This document shows, piece after piece, positions 27,201 through 39,473 of a DNA stretch of 64,000 nt; the first letter of the stretch is position 1, and every line of letters starts with the position of its first letter. The notes under the pieces are model-generated. The model had not been told where the DNA came from. It was given only the letters and a program-made list of their open reading frames with translations, and made no database searches. The stretch is from Maylandia zebra (Eukaryota; Chordata; Actinopteri; Cichliformes; Cichlidae), in assembly GCF_041146795.1 (NCBI RefSeq), contig NC_135174.1, positions 20,206,878 through 20,270,877 on the forward strand. Direction: 5' to 3'. The translations under genes and the position numbers were made by a program.

Positions 27201-30200
27201 AAATGAGCCAGGCTAAAATTGATCGGTACCATATCAGAATTAGCTTTATTGGTTTTCATTGCTAAATTTAAGTCGAAATAAAGCACTCCTACTATCTTTA
27301 TTAACTGTGACTGTTATATTACCAGACCTCCCCATTCACCAAGTTCACCATTGATGGACACAGTGGGATCCTCAGAGTTAAACCTGGTGAGACTTTGGAC
27401 TTTGAGACCACACCAACGCATTTTGTGACAGTAGTTGCAAAGGTGAGAGGTCACTGTGACACTTTTACATTTGGGTTGTGCCTTTATTTGCTTAATCAAA
27501 TGGTCTTAATACATGTAAACACAGTAAGTAGCTTAGTTTGCAGGTATTTCTGTCCTCAAATGTAAAGGATTTTCAACTTTAAAGTCATGTATTTTTGACA
27601 TGCAATTGCATCAATCATGGGGTTTAAAAAAGATAAATGAAATTGCAGTTTAAAATTATTTAATTCTAAGTAGAAAATTACATAAAATCTAAAAATTAGT
27701 TATTGGAGTTTATCAATAACATTCCTTCTGATACAATTTGTTCATATAGAACCAAATCCTGCATATTGTAAAAAAACAACAACAACAAAACAACAACAAC
27801 AAAAACAAAAACAACATTATACTAAATACACACATAACATAATTATGTTCTATGAGCAACCCATTGCAGTAACTGAGAGGAAAACTTCCTTTTAATATGA
27901 AAAAAGAAACCTGCTGCAGAACTAGATTCAGAGTAAAAGTTGTTTTACCTTCACTGATTTGGGTGAGAGAAAAGCAAAGAGTGAAAAAGGGGAACAGGGA
28001 GCTAAAAAAAAAATCTGTTGGGAAGTGGTGAGATTTTAAGTTGCTGGTCTGCTGACGCACTGAAAGTCCTGCTCCCAAAAATAAGTATAATTTATCACTG
28101 TGAATAATAGTTGGTGGTGAAAGCTAGTTTATTTTTTGTAGCCTCGGCTCTGGCTACTTAAATACCTGGCTGTGTAACATTTAGTAGATAATCCAGTTAT
28201 TAAAAAGGTAAAGCTATGATGTATAAAAATATTATATTATAGTGTTCCCAATTAAAAATGAATTTCATTGCCTAACTTTTGATTTTTATTAAGGTGCAAG
28301 TTTTTCCTAGGTTTTTTTGGCCTTTTTCAACTTTAGTCGATAGACACAGTGAAGATAGGACAGGAGAACAGAGGCAGAGAAAGAGGGGAAGACATGCAGC
28401 AAAGGACCTTGGGTTGAACTCGAACCCGGGCCAGCAGATCTCAGTTGTATGGCACGTGGTCACAAGCTCAATGCACTGAACTAAAGTGGCAAATCAGACA
28501 ATAATTGCTTCTAAAATTATACTAAACCATGAACATGTATCTAAAATCTTATGCATGTTCTTTCTGCAGTTTGTGATTTTTAGCAAGTTAAGAAAAAACA
28601 AACTCTTAACTTTTTCAAGCAAGACATCTCTTTAAAGTGCAAGTAACATAGCATTTAGGTTAGAATACTAAAAAAATGTATATTTTTGGTTAAACTAAAT
28701 TTTTAGTGTTTTTTGTGAGCTGGCTTCAAGCTGTTGTGACAGATAACATGTAGCAGAGATCCCATAATCCCAACATGGCCGAATGTAAAATAAACTTAAC
28801 CATGTCTTTGATTAAATATAAAGGGTTAACTAATTATGCCATGTGGTAACTTTGCTTTTACCTTGTTGTTGTCACAGGATGGAGGTGGAAAGTACAAGGG
28901 GAAGCATCAGGTGTTGACTTCCACAGCCACAGTAACAATTAATGTTATTGATTCCCAAGACATGCCTCCATACTTTGTAGGAACACCATATTTTGGATAC
29001 ATCTATGAGGTCTCTGTTCCTGTAAGTTCTTGTCGCATTCACTGAATTAAATTTGATTTCAGTTATTGCTTTTGTCTCCATTGTGTTGATGTACTTTTTT
29101 ACTTCTAGGGCTCTGAAATATACACAGTGTACGCTAAAGATGGTGACCAAGGCAATCCTAACCCGATACATTATTCCATTATTAATGGTAAGAACAATAG
29201 CAAAAAGAGAAAAGTGCAAGATTTAGTTGCTTGTTTGTAAGGCAAAAGTGTGTTACTGTGTCTTCTTTTAGATTATGATCAGATTTCAAACAAAACTTCT
29301 ATCAACACCTTTCAGGTAGTGATGGTGTGTTCGACATAAATAGCACAAGTGGTTGCATCACCCTGACAACTTTTCCATCTTTGCTGAAAAATGAGCTGTA
29401 TGAAATCAAAGTCAAGGTAACAAGTTATTTTCTACTTATCTTCATTTTTAAAAGAAACTTTTCACCGCAGTAGCTTTTGAAACCACCTTCAGCAGCCATA
29501 AGTTGAACGGATAGATTTTTTTCTTTGTACGACTTTATTAGTCTCTCACATGGTTGTGGATAAAGTTTGGTCCACTCTTTACAATATTGCTTCAGTTCAT
29601 TGAGGTTTGCAGGTATTTGTTTATGCACAGCTCTCTTAAGTGCCAATCAAAGTATCTTAATCAGTTTTAGGTCTGGCCTTTGAGTGGGCCATTACAGCAC
29701 CTTGATTCTTTACCTTTTCAGCCATTCTGTTGTAGATTTATTGCTGTGCTTAGAATCATCATCGTGGTCCATGACCCAAGTTTGGCCAAGCTTTGTCTGT
29801 CAGGCAGCTGGGCTCACATTTGACTCTAGAAAGTATAGAAAGGAGTTCATGGTTGACTCAATAATTGCAAGGTGTCCCAGTCCTGTGGCTGCAAAACAAG
29901 TCCAAATCATGACCCCTCCACCACCGTGTTTCACAGTATGAGGTGTTTGTGATGATATGCTGTGTTTGATTTTCACCAGATGTAGTGCTGTGGATTAAGG
30001 CCAAACATTCACTTTGATCTTGTCTAGCCAAGGGACATTGTTCCAGAAGTCTTGGAGTTTCTTCAGACACAACTTTGCGAACCTAAGCTGTTCTGCTATA
30101 TTCTTTTTAGACAGAAGAGACTTTCCTCTGGCAAACCTTCTAAAACATGTTTGTCAGGTTTTGCCCGGCCTTGGGGCGTATTTTCTGGGATGTCCACTCC

Positions 30201-33200
30201 TAGGAAAGTTGCTACATTGTGTTAACATACACCTGAATGCTCCAGACCAGCAAAATTCCAAAACTTGTTATCGTACAGAGGTGGTCTCGCTGATGATCGG
30301 TTAAATAAATGCATTTGATTAGAATCATCTTGCTGCTTCTTCTTCTGCTTCTGGAATAGTTTTTAACAGGACTGCATAGAGTCCCATGAAAACCTTTTTT
30401 CACCGGTGCTTCTTACTCTCATTGACTATAATTTTATTTACTTGTGTATTTTTTAAACTGAAGGCATCTGAGATAGGCCCAAACAATGAGCTCCAGGACT
30501 ATGATGTTACCACAGTGACTGTCCGTGTGGTTGATCTCAACAACCATCCCCCAACCTTTTATGGAGAAAATGGGCCACAGAACAAATTTGAAGTCACCAT
30601 GTATGAGCATCCACCTGCAGGGGAGATCCTCCGTGGCTTCAAGATCACAGTCAACGACTCTGATCAGGTACATGAATTCCAAATTGCAAATATCTGATTC
30701 ATTCCTTGGACATGCAGCAGTGTGCTATTACTAATCAATAACTGTGATCAAAGGTGGTGCAATAATATTAAAATTTAAAGAATATTAGCCAGTTGACAGA
30801 TCCATTTAAAGAAATTACGTACAAAGTTAACTAAATATGTGAAAACAAACGTGTTGTGCAATAATGCCGCCCCAAAGTTGCAAATATCCAGCAAAAGTAT
30901 TGAAAGTAAAAATGTCACTCACTATGCCACCATGGTTAGTCTCCTCTACCTGTTTATAATAGCTCATGTAGCATTACATGACACTCTTATACTCTTATTT
31001 ATGTGGTGGCAACAGCTCAGGAGGTAGCACAAGTTATGTTATAATGTTAATAATAAGTTGGTGGTTGCTCCAGTCTGCATGCGAAATCCTTGGGCTAACT
31101 GCAAACCCCAAGTTGCATCTAATGGCGTGTGAGTGTGTATGAATGTATGTCAGAAAGCACTTAAGCATAAAAAAGTGTTTGTGTGAATGGGTGAATAAGA
31201 CATGTTGTATAAAGCGCTTTTAGTGCTTAGGTAGAGTAGAAAAGCGTTCTAAAAGAACCAGTGAGTTTATGTAATGGATTTCTGTATTGTGCTGACATTT
31301 TTAGGGAGCAAATGCCAAATTTAAACTGAGGCTAGTTGGGCCGAGCCGAGTGCTTCGTGTGGTTCCCCAGACAGTCCTGAATGAAGCACAGGTGACCATC
31401 ATTGTGGAAGACACATCCGGCATCGACTATGAAAAGGGGCCAACTCTCTCTTTTAAGGTGAGGCGCCGTATGGGCAATATTACAACATTACAATACGTTA
31501 TTATTAACAAGTGTCGAAGAAATAATCCTGTTAGTTATTTTACTGGGTGGGTAATCTCTTTTGGTTACTAGGAAATATGATTTTGATTAATGGCTTTAGC
31601 CCATGAATTAACTGCATTTTCATTAACTTAAGCTTTGCCTGTATACTAATACTTTGTGAATGTTGCAACATAAATACATAGCTCACCTTTTGTAAACTGC
31701 CACAAAGATAATTTACTCCAATCATTTGTGCTTTGTAAAGGACCCAGGCTAGAAATCCATCTATCAATATGACTGTAGATAAGCAATAACAACATGAGCG
31801 CCCTAGCAAGTCTCTGATTTATTTCACTGACTGCAGTGACATTAATTTTAAAAATCATAAATCAAATCTGAAAATATTTTCTTTGCTTGGTTTACAGTTT
31901 CACAGAGTAGCCAGTGTGGCTTTAGATATCTGTATATCCATGAACTCATTGATTATTCATTCATTTATTTGTTCATTTTCAGGCACAACAAATACCTATA
32001 TTGAACATAAAATGCACAAAACAAAAAACAAAAATTGCCTGAAAAAATTATGAGTTGACTAAAGCTTTCAGCACTAATTTAATCACTCTGAGTGTGTCTT
32101 CCTGCAGCTCCTGGCAGTGGAGATTGACACTCCCGAACGGTTCAGCGCAACAGCGGACATAGTGATCAACCTGCTGGACACAAATGACAACATCCCTAAA
32201 TTCACATCTGAGTATTACATCGCCAGGGTCCCTGAGAACTCTCCTGGAGGCTCCAGTGTTTCATCTGTAATAGTGAGTCAATCACAGTTAAACTCAGCTT
32301 TAACCTGATCAAAGTGATTATATAATCCATCTTTCCTCTATTAAATGCATATTGCTCAGCACAGTTCATTAGATAAAAGCAGATTGGTGCCAGACAAAAA
32401 CAGGCTTAGCGCTCTCTTGCTTCAGTTTGCTACTCCTGGTTATGAAATTTGTTATCTCCATGTCACAATCTGGCATATGTCCTATGTTACTCCTCATCGA
32501 GGGAGATTATTAAAAAATATATTGGCACATTTGTCCCTTGCTTGTCATCATACTGTAGAAACCCTGCAACCAGGCAATGTGTCCAAGTTAAGCAGTGAGA
32601 AGTAAAAAGCTTAATTTTGCTTCAAGGTTAATCATGTTGACCGATGCTTGCTGAACATCCCCTCGCAACACACTGTATATGAGCTTAAGACTCTATCTAG
32701 TTGTCCACAGGGGGTTTTAGTAAAAATAAATGACACAATAAATTATTTTCAGTCACCTTAAAGTAATCATATTTATTTAAGTTACATATCTATACACTAT
32801 TATGATGTAATTTTCCAAATAAGTAATTAAAAAATTTTAAAGTGTAATTTTTTAATATTTTGTTGTGTAAGCATGAGTATGTATGTGTGGTATGTAGGAG
32901 TATGTAGGTGTATAATCGCCTTCCTTTTTTTCTCTGTAGGCAAACGATCCAGATTCCGGGTCTTGGGGTGAAGTCAAATATACGATTTATGGATCAGGAT
33001 CTGATTTGTGAGTATAAACCTTTCATTGCTGCCAATTTAGGTTCATTCTGATCAGATCTTTAATTCTGGCATTTCCACAAAATGCATTTCACAGCCTAAA
33101 GTTATTTTGAAAGTATGAGTCAAAAATGCTCAGAGGCTCAGGGTGTTTAGTGCCAGCAGGACACTAGTCTTGAGTCATCTTTGTGTCTTTGATGAAAGAG

Positions 33201-36200
33201 GTAAGCGGGAAACTGGTTTGATCGGCCCCTCTGCTGCACAAACAGCTCGCTCTAAAATGGCTGTAAGATGCTGGCTAATCTCCTAATTGGATTGGTAGGT
33301 TAAAAATAGAGAGCCTGGCCCATCTCACATAGGCAGAGCCAATTAATATGCAATGTGACAGCTGGAGCCACAGAAACGGCAGCTTTGAGAAGCAAGGCAA
33401 CATACAGCGAAGGGAAAGTGAGAATTTATGCCTGTCTGCAGGCTGCAACCTGAGTTAATTGTGTGAAAGTTATCAGTTCCAAGAAAACTTGTGAAATTTC
33501 ACAGCGAAAAACAAGACAGAAAAGTCTGCTGAATAAAATGGCTGCATGCCCAATGTTGAACTAGAAGGCACTCAGAAAGCTCCTGGCAAGCTTTAAAATG
33601 AGTAAACCTGCTGTGTGTACGAGCAAGTATTTATTCCTTATTGTATCCCTGAAATTGTTATGAATGTGTTTTTAGGTTAGAGAAATATAACAGGTGGTAA
33701 AAAAAATTAAGCCCTACAGGGTATAGTCAAGCTCTCCTGATTAGTGATCACTTTAAAACAACCTCTGGAAAGTCTGAAAATCTCAAATATACATTCACAA
33801 TGTTTGAAATGACAAAATAGTTAGAAGCTTTGTGGTTCCAGATCCTCAGAAAACACAAACAGTGTATAACAATAAGAACAAAATTGAAAAAAAAAACTTG
33901 GCAATTATTGTGTAAATCAATATTTCTCTACAGATGTACATATGCATTTCATATGCTGGAGATCTGTCTTTAAGGAAGCAACTCATTAAACATATTCTCC
34001 CTGCAAATCAGGGTTCAGGATTTTTCACCCAAACAAATAAGCATAAGCAGCAAAAATGTACAAGTTTGTTTTTCCTACACGTTTTTTAAATCAACTGGAT
34101 TAACATCTGAAGCCTTACAGTACAACACGTCTGTCCAACGATGGCTGTAAAGTTGTTTTTTATAGCAAAGTGTGTCATGTAGAGATTCACAGGGAGCAAT
34201 GAAAATCTGTCACTTGAGCTGTGAATTACGATGCCTGTATTAGAAACGCCTGGTTAGTTGAGATGAAGCTAAATGGACATCTGTGGTTGTGACTCATGCA
34301 CTGTGTGATCTGAACTGCAGGTTTTCCATTAACGCTTCATCAGGCCTCATCACCACACAGCCCTGGACCAGCCTGGATGCAGAGGTCAGGTCAAAGTACA
34401 ACTTTTATGTCAAGGCTGAAGATTCAGAGGGGAAGTACAGCTTGGCTGAAGTCTTTGTCACAGTCACTGACATGAACGACCACGCGCCAGAATTTGATGA
34501 AGTGCTCGTGGAGAAGACGATGATTATTGGCACGCCTGTCAAAATAGAGGTACATTTTGCTTTGAAATTGATCTATCTCGTCTCTTTTAGCTTAATCTGT
34601 GATTCTACTTTCACCAAGTTTCAGCTTTTTTGTTGTAAACTGAATGTTTTGGGAGCTTAGATAACAGTAAACATTCAATGTATTGAGCTTTGGTTCTAGA
34701 AAAGTTATGATTGCATAATTTGGCATCAAAAGACTAAGATTTTGGTGTGTAGAGCTTTCTAAATTTGTTAATATTCCATGGCTATAAATACAAAAAACAC
34801 TATTTGCGCCTTTCTGATAAAGACTACAAAAAACAGCTGTTTAAAATGTATTCAGTTGTGTGGATTAACTAGAAACGTGTAACTAAATTAAATAAAATTT
34901 GATTTCAAATCTAAGGAAAATCTGAAGCCTGCAGTGGATATTCTGCATTAATACCTGGTTTAAAACACTTCTTATAAAGTAATCAGTGTGACTAATTAAA
35001 ATTATTAATAGGGAAACAACAATTCCATAGCCAAGTATACGGATGATAAATTGACTCATCTTAAAATGTATGCATATATGTGCCAAAGCTAGGTTAAAGA
35101 ACGACATATTGCATGCAATATGTCAAATCTAATGCATTTTACAGAAACATCACAGCCTAAGAATAAAGATTTATTCGTTTACATTTTAACTAAACGCTAT
35201 TGATGCATGATGCTTTTTACAGGCCGTGGATGAAGATGCGGAGTCTCCAAACAACGTCATTGAATACTCCATCATGACCGCAGATCCTGACAATGCATTT
35301 GACATCAATGCTGACACTGGCGAGATCAAGCTGAAGCCTTATATTAAGTCTATGGAGATTGTACAGAACATCACCAAGCAGAAGGACTGCAAGTGGTCTG
35401 TGGTGGTCGAAGCCAGGGACCGAGGCTCTCCGTCCTTCAGCACAACAGCTGTGGTCAACATCGATATCACAGAGGCGGTAAGACTTGTTCCGACTCGGAG
35501 CATGCTTGCAGTGCTTCCTGTCCCAGAGCTGAGCTGTAGACGTGCATTTTAACATGAGTCAATAGGGACTGTTGCCATGCTACTATATGCTTCTGCTAAA
35601 TCAGCGTCCTTGTTTCAGCTAGTCACATTTCACTAAGTTCATCTACTTTAAAGGATAACACTGGTAATTTCTTATAGTTTATTTAAAGATCAGAACTAAC
35701 AATAAAGTTTCCTACTAAGAAGTGAAAAAAAATCCATTAATACTAACTGGACTATCAGGTTCTGAATGCAATCTAATTTGTGGCTTTAAATATGAATTAT
35801 TACAGAGTTTTAAAACCAATTAACTCTAAATTTGTAGCTTTCCCTTTCAGAACAAAGTTTTATCATAAAAAATTATTTGGACAAAAAAACAGTTTTAACC
35901 ATTCTGGGATTGATCCACTGAACAGTCAAAGGCCACTTCATTAGTTACACTTTTTCATTTACTGGTTAACACAAATATTTAATCAGCCAATCATTTGGGC
36001 TCACCAAATAAGACAAGAGGAGACTCAAAAATGTTGCCTAAACTGATGAGTCACAATTGTTGCTGCAGCATCCAGATGGTGGGTCAGAATTTGGCTTGGG
36101 CAACATGAATGCATCAATCCATCCTGCCTTGTCAGCAGTTCAGGCTGGTGGTGGTGATGGTGGTGTAATCATGTGGGGAAATTTTTTGGCATACTTTGGG

Positions 36201-38022
36201 TCCCTCAGTACCAAGTGAGCATTGTTTAAACACCACAGCCTATCCGAGTAATGTTACTGCGCATGTCCATCCCTTTATGGCCAATATGTACCCATCTTCT
36301 GATGGCTGTTTCCAGCAGGATAATGTGCCATGTCACAAACCTCAAATCATCTCAAACTGGTTTCTTGGTCATGACCTCCACAGTCATTCAATAGAGAACC
36401 TTTGGGATATAGTGGAGCAGAAGATTTGCATCTTGGATTTGACACCAACAAATCAGCAGTAACTGTGTGACGCTATCAAATCAATACTTAGCTCTGAGGA
36501 ATGTTTCCAGCACCTTTTTGAATGTATGCTTTGGATTATTACAACAATTATGAAGGCAAAAGAGCCAAAGCCAACCTAGTGCTGGCAAGGTGTGACTAAT
36601 GATGTGGCCAGTGAGTATATATGGTCATGGCTACACATTTTACTTGTTGATGGAAAAATTCACACTCATTTTGATCTTTGAAATATTGATATAAACATTA
36701 GCATTATCCTTTGAAGTTTTTGCTCATTTGCATTGATCCATATTTTTCTAATACTTTTTGTGTTTTCATCCTGAATCCATTATTTCACTCTCCATGATGT
36801 TTTTGGTTCTGTTTGTGTGTTGTGTATCGTGCTTTTCAGATAAAAGGTCGAGTTGTTTCATACTTCATGGGCCTCAGCAAGCGTCCGCTGACTGTTTTTG
36901 GAATTTTTTTGAGCATTCTCACGTCCCTTGTTTTACTAACAATCTGCATATCCACCATCCTGTACTGTAACGCAGTGAAAAAGTCCAGAATCAACCCTGA
37001 GAGTAACTACATTAAAGTGGTCCGCAGAGTCAAGTGAGAAATAACCAATGCCTCTCCTTCATTTTCATTCATGAACATTAAAATAATGTTTACTGGCTGG
37101 GTTAGGTCTGTAAAAGAGTACCGGTGTACATTGAAAGAAAAGTCTTTTTTATTATTTACTATTTTTACTTCCACAAACTTTTTTGGTCCCATGAACTGGT
37201 CATTATTATTGTTTAGCCCTCGTCAGTCAAAGAGAAATCCTAATGCATCGCACTGCCAGACGCATTCCTAAACATTAGAGACATATGTAGTTGCTAGCTT
37301 TCCTGTATTGTAGGGCAGAAGATGGATGTCTGGGTGCGAGTGTGAAAGTGCTAGAGTGTTCATAGACATGTTGTTTGGGCCTCCTCTGTCAGTGCTTTGG
37401 CATCCAATTTCATGTTTGCATGCTTTTGACAAATACTTGGAATTCAGGTTCAAACTGTTTTATTTTTGCTCTTTTACAGACTCCTCTCAAGGGGCCTATG
37501 GCAGCCTTTTTAATGAAAAGTAGGGACAATCCTTTAAAAGCTCTAGGCATGGTCACTTTTATCATTAGTGTTTTGGTAGGAGGGACTGTCTTGATCTCTA
37601 CGGCTATGTACATGCGCAACTCAAAGTCCAACAGGATCATGCCAGCACGCCGCATCATTAAGAGGCGACCCAGGGACCAGCAGCCTTGGACCTTCAAGAT
37701 ACCTGTTATCAAATTCACCAACCCTGGAGAAAAGTTCCTCATAACCAACCCGGAGAGCAGCCTCCAGCAGGAGACAGGTAGCCCCCGGCTGAAGCCTCCA
37801 CCTCCCATTGCTCCCTGTCTTCCGCCTCCACCTCCCTCTAACGTGCGGCCCAATGAAAGGCTGCGTGCAGTCCCAACAATATCTGGCGCACTGGCATCCA
37901 AAGGCTCCAAGAAAGCTAAGTCCAGCCGCCGTAAGGAGGGAAACATCAGCTCTGCTTTAGTGTCGGAGCTTAAAATGAAGCTTGAGCAGAAAATACACGA
38001 GAACAACCAAGGTTATTATTAA
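24275..38022 (+). CDS. cdhr1: Cadherin-related family member 1 (photoreceptor cadherin, protocadherin-21), long form
   Basis: Single-pass cadherin at the base of photoreceptor outer segments, needed for disc formation; human mutations cause cone-rod dystrophy. Seventeen coding exons: 24275-24335, 24779-24874, 25231-25376, 25469-25519, 25787-25876, 26019-26105, 27326-27442, 28878-29021, 29109-29187, 29316-29416, 30464-30667, 31305-31457, 32108-32272, 32940-33007, 34321-34549, 35223-35477, 37480-38022. All phases fit, giving 862 residues (human 859). Residues 1-21 are a signal peptide. Six cadherin repeats follow, with calcium-site linkers [36 protein letters not shown] and DMNDHAPEF. The membrane segment is about residues 703-727. 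The tail is basic, then proline-rich, and ends in a coiled-coil-like piece and NNQGYY. Poly(A) signal at 38884-38889. A second last exon at 36840 gives a shorter form (separate entry). Confidence 0.97.
27770..27816. repeat. AAC-rich microsatellite
   Basis: Imperfect AAC/AAAAC repeats in cdhr1 intron 7. Confidence 0.8.
28300..28490 (-). repeat. tRNA-like SINE-type repeat fragment
   Basis: Contains GGGGAAGACATGCAGCAAAG and, in inverse orientation, GGGTTCGAGTTC, close to a pol III B box. This combination is, from memory, a common teleost interspersed repeat. It is in cdhr1 intron 7. Family name not certain. Confidence 0.5.
29455..30397 (-). mobile_element. Tc1-like DNA transposon, degenerate (cdhr1 intron 10)
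   Basis: Read on the minus strand, the stretch gives pieces of a Tc1 transposase: [20 protein letters not shown], then GPGHLAIIE, then [20 protein letters not shown] at the C-terminus (29425-29646). The reading frame is interrupted and about a third of the gene (N-terminal DNA-binding part) is missing, so it is dead. The right edge, TGCATAGAGTCCCATGAAAAC in inverse orientation, matches the left edge of the copy at 54.2 kb, so the two are one family. It lies between cdhr1 exons 10 and 11. Confidence 0.85.
31005..31265 (+). repeat. tRNA-like SINE-type repeat fragment
   Basis: Begins with an A-box-like CAGCTCAGGAGGTAG, then GTTGGTGGTTGCTCCAGTCTG, where a B box is expected but worn. It ends in GTGTGAATGGGTGAATAAGA, TAAAGCGCTTTTAGTG and AGAAAAGCGTTCTA. 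The body matches a widespread teleost SINE-type repeat from memory. It lies in cdhr1 intron 11. Confidence 0.6.
35916..36617 (+). mobile_element. Internally deleted Tc1-like transposon (cdhr1 intron 16)
   Basis: Degenerate inverted ends built on GGCCACTTCATTAG (left, near 35931) and CTAATGATGTGGCCAGTGAG (right, near 36597) are followed on the right by TA. The interior gives Tc1 transposase pieces on the plus strand: WSDESQF-like, QAGGG-like, [17 protein letters not shown] and [12 protein letters not shown]. The 5' half, including the DNA-binding domain, is gone: the left end jumps straight to the catalytic region after AATCAGCCAATC. About 0.7 kb remains of the 1.2 kb or more expected. Confidence 0.85.
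36840..37037 (+). CDS. cdhr1: cdhr1 alternative last exon (short cytoplasmic tail)
   Basis: After a good acceptor (GCTTTTCAG) this open exon encodes 65 residues: [17 protein letters not shown], a membrane helix, then a short basic tail ending VKVVRRVK-like and a TGA at 37035. It joins exon 16 (ending 35477) in phase 0, as does the long-tail exon at 37480. Ungapped, it matches that exon at KG, M, PL, G, I, LV, T, IST and Y, 14 of the first 41 positions, so the two look like tandem copies. Using it gives a 747-residue protein with a cytoplasmic tail of about 20 residues and none of the proline-rich region. Transcript use is inferred. Confidence 0.75.
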   Translation: MKGRVVSYFMGLSKRPLTVFGIFLSILTSLVLLTICISTILYCNAVKKSRINPESNYIKVVRRVK

Positions 38023-39469
38023 CTTTAATGCAAAAATATCTTCTTTGATGGCTCTTAACTCACTTCATCCGAGTTCTGTGTGATGATGAGGTTACGTGAG
38101 CCTACCTTTATGTTATTTACAAGCAAACAAAAGAAGAGAGTGGTTTACATAATTATGTCTTAAGACAAGATAGAAGTGGGCTGCAGTGTATTCTCAGTTG
38201 ACCTGCTTTAGATAAAAACAGGAGACAGCTTGAGTCAGCAGTACAGTACTAGATAATTCACCACACTGCCATCTTGAGGAGGATTATCATTTTAACATTA
38301 AGAAGCATTACAAGAAATTGAAAGCTGAGAAGTTGCTCTTTTGTATGATGAAAATGTGCCACTGTAGGTTTTCACAGTAAGAGCATCTTGCTTTTATTTT
38401 GTTGAGTGAGTAACTGTAGAAAATGCTTTTATATAAGTGGATGTGGATCTATTTTAATTGTACAGCACTGTAAACATGGCAAAACCGCAGCTGTATCATG
38501 ATGCAGTAAATACAGCAAAGTCAAAATTAGACCGTCTAACTCCTCTTGAAGGATGTTGTTGATAAAAATCAGTCATATGCTTGAAATTTTTAAGCTCAGA
38601 TTACTATTTATATAAGCTGCTTGGACACTTAATTCATATGGGTATTTAAATGTAGTGTCAAAAATGTAGGGTCTTTGCACTGCTACTTTCCAGGTTACTT
38701 TTAAATGCCTTCAAATGTAGGCAAATACAGTGTCATCACTGCAAGAAATATGATGTTCTTGATTCTATCTTAGCTTACTATTGTAAATAAGTTTAGAAAA
38801 ACTATATATGTTACATATAAATAACACTTGCCTGGTATTTCAAAGTAACATATTTGTACTGTCTTTGTACTGTCTTGATTTTGAATAAATATTCAAAAAT
38901 ATCTTGGTCTGTGCTCAATTTCGTCCTGGTGGTTTGATGTAGTTTTTTAGTTTTTTGGGGTTGTGGTAAAGACACAAAAACTAAGACACTGATTAAAATA
39001 AAGAAAACAATACATACATTATTTTTACACAGCAACACTGTCCCCATAGTTGAAAAGTTCACTGCAAATAATGCATTGGCTTAAGTGGACTGGCTTAAGT
39101 ACAGCGCTTAATTTTGATGTTTTGGTACTTAGAGTTTTTATGGTTAATCTTGCCTTATGAAGATCATAGCAATGCAAGGGGAGGGATCACTAGTGCAAAC
39201 AAGCGTGGGACTAATGTCAGTCTGTTATGTAATGTAAATCACAATGTTATAGCAGCTGTGCTTTGTTAGTCTCTTGTTGTTGTTGTGAATTTCTAATGTA
39301 AATGTCACTGTTTTCATGGCTGAGGGTGGAACTCAACCTGGCTATCGATGAACCACCATGACTAATACTACAGCAGTAAGTGGTAACATGTGGCCACCCT
39401 TTCCATGTCCAAATTCCAGTACAGTTGTAGCCATGGGTTTGACCAGTGCATAGAAGTCTTTACCTTCTT
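38023..39469 (+). other. cdhr1 3'UTR and downstream flank
   Basis: About 860 bases of 3'UTR end at a likely AATAAA (38884-38889) followed by a T/G-rich stretch. From about 38910 to 39469 no gene or repeat was recognised. Confidence 0.6.
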
Positions 39470-39473
39470 TTAA

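Noticed and set aside
37034-37039. Splice donor GTGAGA at the stop of the short cdhr1 exon
   Set aside because: Joining from here to 37480 would shift frame and stop within about a dozen codons, so sequential use of both exons is unlikely; mutually exclusive use fits better.
37410-38006. 198-codon minus-strand frame
   Set aside because: Antisense shadow of the cdhr1 long-tail exon.
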